From an uncultured Eubacteriales bacterium (GTDB lineage Bacteria > Bacillota > Clostridia > Oscillospirales > Butyricicoccaceae): a DNA stretch of 5,732 nt. The DNA is taken from contig USML01000101.1 of assembly GCA_900555855.1 (NCBI GenBank), forward strand, positions 1 to 5,732, in the 5' to 3' direction. The notes beneath the pieces are model-generated. The model did no database searches. It was not told the origin of the DNA and saw only the letters and a program-made list of their open reading frames with translations. The position numbers were made by a program, and so were the translations under genes. Of this stretch, positions 1 to 4,788 are shown piece after piece; position 1 is the first letter of the stretch; every line of letters starts with the position of its first letter.

Positions 1-314
1 CCCATCAGGAGATCGACCTGAAAAATCCCGGCCCCAACCGGGGCAATGCGGGCTTTTCCGATGAGGAGCGGGAGAAGTTTTCCCGGCTGCTGGCCAGCGG
101 CTTTACCGATACCTTCCGGCTGCTTTATCCGGAGCAGACCGGGGCCTACAGCTGGTGGAGCTACCGGTTCCACGCCCGGGAAAACAACGCCGGCTGGCGC
201 ATCGACTATTTTCTGGTCTCCGACCGGCTTCGAGAGCGCGTCACCGCCGCCCGGATCCTGCAGGATGTTTACGGCTCGGATCATTGCCCCGTCGAGCTGG
301 AGCTGGAGCTCTGA
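1..314 (+). CDS. xth: Exodeoxyribonuclease III, C-terminal part (5' end outside window)
   Basis: This is the last 103 codons of an exonuclease III/AP endonuclease of the Xth (ExoIII) branch. The reading frame is open from base 3 and ends at TGA 312-314. Visible landmarks are HQEIDLKNP at the left edge, NAGFSDEER, the aromatic stretch GAYSWWSYRF, NAGWRIDYFLVS and the terminal GSDHCPVEL. GSDH carries the active-site Asp/His pair of the family. The family protein is about 250-270 residues, so about 150 residues including the N-terminal catalytic Asn/Glu motifs lie to the left. Known role: it cuts DNA 5' to abasic sites and removes nucleotides 3'->5' in base-excision repair, in the cytoplasm. It is followed 28 bases later by an intrinsic terminator, so it ends its own transcript. 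The identification is firm; which paralogue (ExoA or Xth) cannot be settled without the N-terminus. Confidence 0.95.
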   Translation, partial: HQEIDLKNPGPNRGNAGFSDEEREKFSRLLASGFTDTFRLLYPEQTGAYSWWSYRFHARENNAGWRIDYFLVSDRLRERVTAARILQDVYGSDHCPVELELEL

Positions 315-341
315 TCATTAAGAAATATTTTGAAAACAGAT

Positions 342-371
342 AAAAAGCAGGGCGCTTTGCCCTGTTTTTTT
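342..371 (+). terminator. Intrinsic terminator of the exonuclease III gene
   Basis: A perfect 6-bp stem CAGGGC/GCCCTG (348-353 with 359-364) closes a GCTTT loop and is followed by seven T (365-371). The preceding A-run (342-346) could extend the stem by pairing with the T-tract, so weak bidirectional action is possible. Confidence 0.9.
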
Positions 372-465
372 GCGCAAAAAGCCCCCTGTCCCCCGGAAAA
401 AACATCAAACTTTTTCTTTCTTCCCTGAAAGTTTCAAAAAAATTTACCGTTTTTTTGCCGTCTGC

Positions 466-494
466 TTGATTTACAAAATAGCCATAAATATAAT
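466..494 (+). promoter_or_regulatory. Sigma-A-type promoter for the DUF819 membrane protein gene
   Basis: TTGATT at 466-471 and a perfect TATAAT at 489-494 are separated by 17 bases. Predicted start is near base 501, giving a leader of about 90 bases. The upstream side (395-460) is rich in A/T tracts, which fits an UP-like element. A 7-bp inverted repeat AAACTTT (407-413) / AAAGTTT (428-434) lies 32 bases upstream of the -35; it could be an operator, but no regulator can be named. Confidence 0.75.
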
Positions 495-536
495 GATAAC
501 AGATCGATCGCTTTCCCCGGCCCGAGGCAGGCCGCA

Positions 537-555
537 GCGGAGGGACATTCTCCGC
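537..555 (+). other. Hairpin in the 5' leader of the DUF819 gene
   Basis: GCGGAG (537-542) pairs with CTCCGC (550-555) around the 7-base loop GGACATT. It lies about 25 bases before the ribosome site and does not cover it. There is no T-tract, so it is not a terminator. It may only stabilise the mRNA 5' region; no known riboswitch class is recognised. Confidence 0.45.
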
Positions 556-592
556 AGGGAAGCTGTGTCGAATAGAAAAAGGAGGAACAAGT

Positions 593-1852
593 ATGACATT
601 GTTCGAAAAATGGTTTGGCCATACGCTGATTTCCCCGGATAACACTTGGGGCCTGCTGGGCGTCATGTGCCTTGCCGTGGCGTTTTCCATCTGGCTGGAG
701 CAGAAGTACAAATGGGCTTCCAAGGTCTCCGGCGCGATCATTGCTCTGATTATTGCCATGGTCTCCGCCAACCTGGGTATCATCCCCATCAGCTGCGTTC
801 TGTATGACGAAATCGTCTGGGGCGTCATCGTCCCCATGGGTATCCCCCTGCTGCTGCTGCAGTGCAACCTGAAGAAGATCGGTAAGCTCACCGGTAAGAT
901 GCTTATCGTCTTCCTTCTGGGTGCCGTGGGCACCATCGCCGGCGCTCTGCTGGCCTTTACGGCCCTGAAGGGCGCTTATGCTGGCACCGGCGGCGAGGTC
1001 AAGCACCTGGCCGGCGTTGCTTCCATGATGACCGGCTCCTACATCGGCGGCGGCGTCAACTTTGCCGCCATGGCCGATAACTCTGGTCTGAAGGGCACGG
1101 ATATCGCCGCTGCCGCCACCGTCGCGGATAACCTGCTGATGGCCGCTTACTTCTTCGTGCTGATCTTTATCGCCGGCATGAAGTTCTTCCGCTCCCGTTA
1201 TCCTCATCCCTACATTGACGCCGTCGAAGCCAATGCCGACGAGCACAAGACCCAGGCTGCTGCCTTCTGGACCCGCAAGGATATCTCCCTGAAGGATGTT
1301 GCCACCAATATCGCCTATGCCGTCGCCGTGGTTTGGATCTCCAACATCATCGCCAATTTCTTCTCCGGCCTGGTGGCCGTGGAGAACCCCTCTGTTTTCC
1401 AGGATTTCGTCGGCAAGTTCTTCGGCTCTCAGTATGTGTGGATCACCACCATTTCCGTCATCATCGCCACCTTCTTCAGTGAGAAGGTCGAAAAGATGAA
1501 CGGCTCTCAGGAGATCGGTACTTATCTGATTTACCTGTTCCTGTTCGTCATCGGCGTCCCTGCCAACATTATGACCGTTATCACCAAGTCCCCCCTGTTC
1601 CTGGTGCTGTGCTTCATCATGGTGGTCGTCAATATGCTGTTCTGCTTTGTGGGTGCAAAGCTCTGCAGGACCTCCCTGGAGGATGCCATCATCGCTTCCA
1701 ACGCCAACATCGGCGGCCCCACCACCGCTGCCGGTATGGCCATTTCTCAGGGCTGGACTGCGTTGGTCGGTCCCGCCATGCTGGTCGGCGTGCTGGGCTA
1801 TGTGATCGGCAATTATGCCGGTACCATCGTCGGCATTATCCTGGGTGCGTAA
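593..1852 (+). CDS. DUF819 (YjcL-like) multispanning membrane protein, putative transporter
   Basis: A 419-residue, strongly hydrophobic protein that I recognise as the DUF819 family (B. subtilis YjcL and relatives), distantly related to anion/cation-coupled carriers; its substrate is unknown. I see about 10-12 membrane segments (roughly residues 18-35, 46-64, 72-91, 102-124, 138-161, 174-196, 236-260, 281-296, 308-330, 334-355, 370-385, 388-418) and a charged cytoplasmic-looking loop at 197-234. Two glycine-rich signatures occur at equivalent places in each half: SYIGGGVNFAAMA (149-161) and ANIGGPTTAAGMA (371-383). This suggests an internally duplicated carrier fold with two re-entrant or broken helices. 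The start is set by AAAAAGGAGG (576-585) seven bases before ATG. The gene is monocistronic, with its own promoter and terminator. It converges on the lysine-fermentation operon about 650 bases away, so a role in amino-acid or organic-acid transport is conceivable but only inferred. Length fits the family. Confidence 0.88.
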   Translation: MTLFEKWFGHTLISPDNTWGLLGVMCLAVAFSIWLEQKYKWASKVSGAIIALIIAMVSANLGIIPISCVLYDEIVWGVIVPMGIPLLLLQCNLKKIGKLTGKMLIVFLLGAVGTIAGALLAFTALKGAYAGTGGEVKHLAGVASMMTGSYIGGGVNFAAMADNSGLKGTDIAAAATVADNLLMAAYFFVLIFIAGMKFFRSRYPHPYIDAVEANADEHKTQAAAFWTRKDISLKDVATNIAYAVAVVWISNIIANFFSGLVAVENPSVFQDFVGKFFGSQYVWITTISVIIATFFSEKVEKMNGSQEIGTYLIYLFLFVIGVPANIMTVITKSPLFLVLCFIMVVVNMLFCFVGAKLCRTSLEDAIIASNANIGGPTTAAGMAISQGWTALVGPAMLVGVLGYVIGNYAGTIVGIILGA

Positions 1853-1936
1853 GCTCCTTGAGCGCTGACTGCTGTGCCTCACGGAAACTGCTCCGGTGCA
1901 GGAAATCTGTCCGGCGTCTCTCTTCCGTCAGCGAAA

Positions 1937-1974
1937 GGAGCCTGCTGCCGCTTTGCAGCAGGCTCCTGCTTTTT
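1937..1974 (+). terminator. Terminator of the DUF819 gene
   Basis: A perfect 12-bp stem (1937-1948 with 1955-1966, GGAGCCTGC.../...GCAGGCTCC) with a 6-base loop CGCTTT is followed by TGC and five T (1970-1974). The 84 bases between the stop codon and the stem contain no feature I can name. The T-tract directly abuts the next promoter's -35. Confidence 0.9.
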
Positions 1975-1975
1975 C

Positions 1976-2004
1976 TTGACCACCGACGGAAAAGGTGATA
2001 AACT
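1976..2004 (+). promoter_or_regulatory. Promoter of the 55-residue membrane protein gene (extended -10)
   Basis: TTGACC at 1976-1981 and TAAACT at 1999-2004 are separated by 17 bases. A TG at 1996-1997 in front of the -10 makes an extended -10 element, compensating for the weaker hexamer. Predicted transcription start is near 2011, about 22 bases before the ATG. The -35 begins two bases after the T-tract of the preceding terminator. Confidence 0.65.
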
Positions 2005-2032
2005 GAAATATCATTGGGAAAGGAGCGATACG

Positions 2033-2200
2033 ATGGGACGCAAGCTCATGGGCATTCTTTTTCTGGCGGCAGGTGTTCTTCTGGCGCTTTCTCCCGCCGG
2101 CGGCAGGCTCTATGGAGACCGGGAGCCCTATCAGGTGCGGCGGCTGCAGAACGCGGGCTGGTGCGCGGCGGCGGTGGGCGTGGTGCTGCTGTTCACCTGA
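2033..2200 (+). CDS. Small two-helix membrane protein of unknown function (55 aa)
   Basis: A 55-residue protein starting MGRKLMGILF and ending VGVVLLFT. The start is chosen because GGAAAGGAG (2018-2025) sits 7 bases upstream and a promoter ends just before; the same frame is open further upstream, but that part lies across the preceding terminator. Two hydrophobic segments (about residues 5-22 and 41-54) flank a short polar loop containing YGDREPYQVRRLQNAG. By the positive-inside pattern a hairpin topology with a charged loop is likely. The layout (helix, Pro, short charged loop with an arginine-rich turn, second helix) vaguely recalls small DUF6199-type membrane proteins, but the similarity is too weak for a name. 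It has its own promoter and sits alone between the DUF819 gene and the tRNA. I see no clear terminator of its own before the tRNA promoter. Function is unknown. Confidence 0.65.
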   Translation: MGRKLMGILFLAAGVLLALSPAGGRLYGDREPYQVRRLQNAGWCAAAVGVVLLFT

Positions 2201-2242
2201 TTTCCATTCTTTGGGGATTTTTGAAAAATATAAAACTTTTTC

Positions 2243-2271
2243 TTGACTTTCCGACGCCCTTCGCCTATAAT
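2243..2271 (+). promoter_or_regulatory. Strong promoter of tRNA-Gly
   Basis: TTGACT at 2243-2248 and a perfect TATAAT at 2266-2271 with a 17-base spacer, preceded by an A/T-rich stretch (2216-2242) typical of UP elements on stable-RNA promoters. Predicted start is near 2278, leaving about 12 bases of 5' leader to be removed by RNase P. Confidence 0.9.
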
Positions 2272-2289
2272 AAAAAGGCAGTCAGGAAT

Positions 2290-2365
2290 GCGGACTTAGC
2301 TCATCTGGTAGAGCGCCACCTTGCCAAGGTGGAGGTAGCGAGTTCGAGCCTCGTAGTCCGCTCCA
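2290..2365 (+). tRNA. tRNA-Gly (anticodon GCC)
   Basis: A complete 76-base cloverleaf. The acceptor GCGGACT (2290-2296) pairs fully with AGTCCGC. The D arm is GCTC/GAGC around ATCTGGTA. The anticodon stem CCACC/GGTGG holds loop TTGCCAA with anticodon GCC. The variable loop is AGGTA, the T stem GCGAG/CTCGT holds TTCGAGC, the discriminator is T and CCA is encoded (2363-2365). A U discriminator is usual for bacterial tRNA-Gly. It reads GGC and GGU codons. It is a single-gene transcription unit with its own promoter and terminator; no integrated element or duplicated 3' end is visible near it. Confidence 0.98.
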
Positions 2366-2368
2366 TTG

Positions 2369-2401
2369 ATCAGGGTTCCCAATCGGGAGCCCTGATTTTT
2401 T
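2369..2401 (+). terminator. Terminator of tRNA-Gly
   Basis: A 12-bp stem: ATCAGGG (2369-2375) with CCCTGAT (2390-2396), a G-U pair (2376/2389), and TCCC (2377-2380) with GGGA (2385-2388), closing loop AATC. T-tract 2396-2401 follows. It begins four bases after the encoded CCA and faces the operon terminator of the opposite strand 45 bases away. Confidence 0.93.
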
Positions 2402-2445
2402 ATGAAGTGCCGACGGGCCGCTGGCCTTTATAAATTATGAAAATG

Positions 2446-2480
2446 AAAAAAGCAGATCGGAAGTTGTTCCGATCTGCTTT
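2446..2480 (-). terminator. Terminator of the kamDE-CoA-transferase operon
   Basis: A perfect 14-bp stem (2449-2462 with 2467-2480, core GCAGATCGG) with a 4-base loop. Read on the minus strand it ends in a run of six T (complement of 2446-2451). It starts about 20 bases after the stop codon of the CoA-transferase beta gene. On the plus strand a T-rich stretch (2481-2495) also follows, so it may work in both directions and insulate the operon from tRNA read-through. Confidence 0.92.
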
Positions 2481-2500
2481 CTGTTTGGTTTTTTTGAGGA

Positions 2501-3169
2501 TCAATCGATCATGCTCTTCAGATTGCCGGAGACCGTCAGAGGAGCCGCGGTGGCGGCCTTGACCTGCTCCACGGTGAACTCGGGGTTGATCTCGGTCATC
2601 AGGAAGCCGTTTTCGGTGACTTCGATGACGCACATCTCGGTGATGATCTTATTGACGCAGTGGGAAGCGGTCAGGGGCAGACGGCACTTCTCAAACAGCT
2701 TGGGATTGCCCTTGGCCGTATGCTCCATGCAGACGATGCAATGCTTGGAGCCCACGCACAGGTCCATGGCGCCACCCATGCCGGGCATCTTCTTGCCGGG
2801 GATGATCCAGTTGGCCAGATTGCCCTCCTGGTCCACCTCCAGGGCGCCCAGGAAGCAGGCGTCCACATGGCCGCCGCGAATCAGACCAAAGTTAGAGGCG
2901 GAATCAATAAAGCCGCCGCCATAGGCCACGGAAGAAGGCGTACCGCCGGCATCCACAACATGATAGGGATCGTAGTTGGCGTCTTCGGGCTTGGGAGCGG
3001 GACCGGCGCTGACGATACCCAGCTCAGCATGGATGATCAATTCAACGCCCTCAGGCAGATAATTGGGGATCATCGTGGGCAGGCCAATGCCCAGGTTGAC
3101 CACATCACCATTCTTCAGTTCCTTGGCGCAGCGCTTGGCGATGAAGGCTTTGATCTCAGATTTTTCCAT
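2501..3169 (-). CDS. atoA: Acyl-CoA:acetoacetate CoA-transferase, beta subunit (AtoA-like)
   Basis: A 222-residue family I CoA-transferase beta subunit; E. coli AtoA is of similar length and aligns by eye along its whole course. Seen: VNLGIGLPT near residues 24-32, the catalytic-glutamate region HAELGIVSAGPAP (47-59, Glu49), SNFGLIRGGHVDACFLGALEVD (split, about 92-113), NLANWIIPGKKMPGMGG (117-133) and the PLTASHCVN region. Family chemistry: Glu attacks the acyl-CoA, forming an enzyme-bound glutamyl-CoA thioester. Next to lysine-aminomutase genes the likely reaction is butyryl-CoA + acetoacetate -> butyrate + acetoacetyl-CoA, in the cytoplasm as an alpha/beta heteromer. ATG 3167-3169 is chosen over an in-frame ATG 96 bases upstream: the extra part reads as the shadow of the alpha gene, and AAGGAG (3180-3185) lies 10 bases before this ATG. 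The start overlaps the alpha stop (TAATG), implying translational coupling. Odd: the usual S-E-N-G motif reads A-E-L-G. Confidence 0.93.
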   Translation of the reverse strand: MEKSEIKAFIAKRCAKELKNGDVVNLGIGLPTMIPNYLPEGVELIIHAELGIVSAGPAPKPEDANYDPYHVVDAGGTPSSVAYGGGFIDSASNFGLIRGGHVDACFLGALEVDQEGNLANWIIPGKKMPGMGGAMDLCVGSKHCIVCMEHTAKGNPKLFEKCRLPLTASHCVNKIITEMCVIEVTENGFLMTEINPEFTVEQVKAATAAPLTVSGNLKSMID

Positions 3170-3861
3170 TACTTTCTTTCTCCTTCCACGATATAGTTGA
3201 CGCACATACCATAGGTGTGGATATTCTCCGGCTCGATGTCGCCCACGGGCACGATGTATTCGCACTCCGCAATGACCACATCAGCAGCAGTCGCCATGAC
3301 GGGGTTGAAGTTGCGCATGGTGCCCTTGTACCAGCAGTTGCCGTATTCATCGCACTTATAAGCGCCCAGCAGCGCGAAATCCGCATGGATGGGCTTCATG
3401 AGCAGATAATCCTTGCCGTCGATGGTCTTGCGGCCCATGCAGAAGGGGCTTTCCTCCACCAGGGTGTCCAGGCCGACGGGGGTCAGAACGCCGCCCAGGC
3501 CCGCGCCGTCGGCACGGATGCATTCCGCCAGCGTGCCCTGAGGCAGCAGGTTGACTTCCAGCGTGCCCTCGGCGCTGTAGGCGCCAACATCGGGGGTCAT
3601 GCCCACATGGGTGGCGATGACGCGATCCACCTGATGATTGTGGACCAGCTCCGCAATGCCGAAATACTCTTCGCCCATGGGACCGACCGCGCGGCCCATG
3701 TCGTTGGCGATGAGGGTCAGATGCTTGGTGCCCAGGGCAACCAGCTCTTTGACGATCGCCCGGGCCTGGCCGCAGGCCAGGAAGCCGCCGCACATGATCG
3801 TAGCGCCTTCAGGGATCATCGCCGCTGCCTCTTTGGCAGTGATAATCGGTTTCTTTGCCAT
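3169..3861 (-). CDS. atoD: Acyl-CoA:acetoacetate CoA-transferase, alpha subunit (AtoD-like)
   Basis: A 230-residue alpha subunit of a family I CoA-transferase, close in length to E. coli AtoD (about 220). Seen: CGGFLACGQA (24-33) at the CoA-binding loop, HLTLIANDMG (47-56), LLPQGTLAECIRADGAGLGG (105-124), LTPVG (126-130) and the family-typical RNFNPVMATAAD (183-194). Together with the beta subunit it moves CoA between an acyl-CoA and a short-chain acid. Operon context points to butyryl-CoA and acetoacetate in lysine fermentation; acetate/butyrate or 3-oxoacid specificities cannot be excluded. The start has AGGAGGA (3868-3874) 6 bases upstream. It is separated from kamE by 138 structured bases with no clear promoter, so it is probably co-transcribed. 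Odd: the loop usually written GGFxxxGxP ends in Ala instead of Pro. Confidence 0.93.
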   Translation of the reverse strand: MAKKPIITAKEAAAMIPEGATIMCGGFLACGQARAIVKELVALGTKHLTLIANDMGRAVGPMGEEYFGIAELVHNHQVDRVIATHVGMTPDVGAYSAEGTLEVNLLPQGTLAECIRADGAGLGGVLTPVGLDTLVEESPFCMGRKTIDGKDYLLMKPIHADFALLGAYKCDEYGNCWYKGTMRNFNPVMATAADVVIAECEYIVPVGDIEPENIHTYGMCVNYIVEGERK

Positions 3862-3892
3862 TTCAGTTCCTCCTAAATGTAATTTCTTTTCA

Positions 3893-3990
3893 GGAAAAGT
3901 GCTTTTTCCGCCGCGCCGCCAGAGCTGGCGGCCTTTCCTGCTTCCGGCGGACAGACAGGTCGGCCATGAATCCGCTTCATGGCCGGCCTG
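3893..3990 (-). other. Structured intergenic leader between kamE and the CoA-transferase genes
   Basis: The 138-base gap holds several inverted repeats. (a) CGGCCATGAA (3961-3970) with TTCATGGCCG (3976-3985), a perfect 10-bp stem extended by four further pairs (3956-3959 with 3987-3990) after one mismatch in the minus-strand RNA. (b) A 7-bp outer stem TCCGCCG (3907-3913) / CGGCGGA (3945-3951) enclosing a 6-bp hairpin GCCGCC/GGCGGC (3915-3920/3927-3932). (c) GGAAAA/TTTTCC (3893-3898/3904-3909), which shares bases with (b), so the two exclude each other. None is followed by a T-tract on the minus strand, so I do not call a terminator. An mRNA processing or stabilising role that sets different levels of the two enzyme pairs is inferred. 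Confidence 0.5.
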
Positions 3991-3999
3991 AAGGGAGCT

Positions 4000-4788
4000 T
4001 TATTTTACGCCGCGCTTGGCCATTTCGGCCACGACGAAGCTGGCCACATCGTCGGCATAGGTGCCGGCGCCGAAGCCTGCGTCATAGCCCAGCTCCTTTG
4101 CCAGCTCGTGGGTGATGCGGGGGCCGCCGCAGACCAGAACGAACTTGTCGCGCAGGCCCTCGGCCTCCAGCAGCTCCACCAGCTCGGTGAGGTTCTGGAT
4201 ATGGACATCCTTCTGGGTGACGGTCTGAGAGACCAGCAGCGCGTCGGCCTTCAGCTCCAGCGCCTTCTTGATGAACTCCTCGTTGGGGACCTGAGAGCCC
4301 AGGTTGTAGGCCTCGATCATCTCATAGCGCTCCAGACCGTAATGGCCGGCGAAGCCCTTGCGGTTCATAATGGCGTCGATGCCCACGGTATGGGCGTCGG
4401 TGCCGGTGGAGGCGCCCACCATGACCACCTTGCGGCCGATGTGCTGCCGGATATAGTCGTTGGTCTCTTCCATGCTCATCACATCGGATTCCACGGTGAC
4501 CACATGGATATCCTCATAGTTGACGGAATGGACGCAGCTGCCATAGACCACATAGAAGGTGAAGGTCTCGTCCAGCGGAGCGTGGTAAGCCACATTGGGC
4601 TCTTCCAGACCCATCTTCTTGGCGATCTGCCGGGCTGCTTCCTCACCCTTGGCGTCGTCCTTGACGGGCAGGGTGAAGCTGGTCTGGACCTTGCCGTCGT
4701 TCATGGTATCGCCATAGGGCTTCAGCTTGGTCAGATCCAGTGTGGTATCAAAATCGATCTTATGGGTATTGTACAGTCCGGAACTCAT
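4000..4788 (-). CDS. kamE: Lysine 5,6-aminomutase, beta subunit (cobalamin- and PLP-binding)
   Basis: A complete 262-residue KamE, the family's usual length. Residues about 1-100 form the N-terminal dimerisation part (MSSGLYNTHKIDFD, then KPYGDTMNDGKVQTSF at 23-38). Residues about 118-260 are a Rossmann-like B12-binding domain. Key residues are visible: DAHTVG (131-136) with His133 as the cobalt ligand, Lys144 in the RKGFAGHYGLERYE stretch at the place of the lysine that holds PLP in the C. sticklandii enzyme, SQT (187-189) and CGGPR (220-224). With KamD it performs the radical 1,2-shift of the terminal amino group: beta-lysine to 3,5-diaminohexanoate, or D-lysine to 2,5-diaminohexanoate. Separate alpha and beta subunits of this length argue against ornithine 4,5-aminomutase (small OraS, large OraE). 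The ATG overlaps the kamD stop (ATGA), indicating coupled translation. Confidence 0.97.
   Translation of the reverse strand: MSSGLYNTHKIDFDTTLDLTKLKPYGDTMNDGKVQTSFTLPVKDDAKGEEAARQIAKKMGLEEPNVAYHAPLDETFTFYVVYGSCVHSVNYEDIHVVTVESDVMSMEETNDYIRQHIGRKVVMVGASTGTDAHTVGIDAIMNRKGFAGHYGLERYEMIEAYNLGSQVPNEEFIKKALELKADALLVSQTVTQKDVHIQNLTELVELLEAEGLRDKFVLVCGGPRITHELAKELGYDAGFGAGTYADDVASFVVAEMAKRGVK

Noticed and set aside
495..592. Riboswitch (lysine or cobalamin) in the DUF819 leader
   Set aside because: The leader of about 90 bases shows one small hairpin and no conserved lysine-riboswitch or B12-box sequence, and it is too short for either class.
434..1882. Long 482-codon open frame on the minus strand opposite the DUF819 gene
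   Set aside because: Its translation is a low-complexity mix of Asp, Gly, His and Gln typical of the antisense of a GC-rich membrane-protein gene; the plus-strand protein is a recognised family with a ribosome site.
1874..2032. Upstream extension of the 55-residue protein to an ATG at 1874
   Set aside because: It would run through the terminator hairpin and the promoter; the ATG at 2033 has the ribosome site.
2290..2401. tRNA-Gly 3' end as an integration (att) site for a mobile element
   Set aside because: No integrase gene and no direct repeat of the tRNA 3' end are visible; the sequence downstream is a simple terminator.
3170..3265. N-terminal extension of the CoA-transferase beta subunit to an ATG at 3265
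   Set aside because: The extra 32 residues overlap the alpha-subunit gene and are Arg/His-rich with no family similarity; the internal ATG at 3169 has a ribosome site and matches the AtoA start.
3956..3990. Hairpin after kamE as a rho-independent terminator
   Set aside because: No T-tract follows on the minus strand, and there is no convincing promoter before the next gene.
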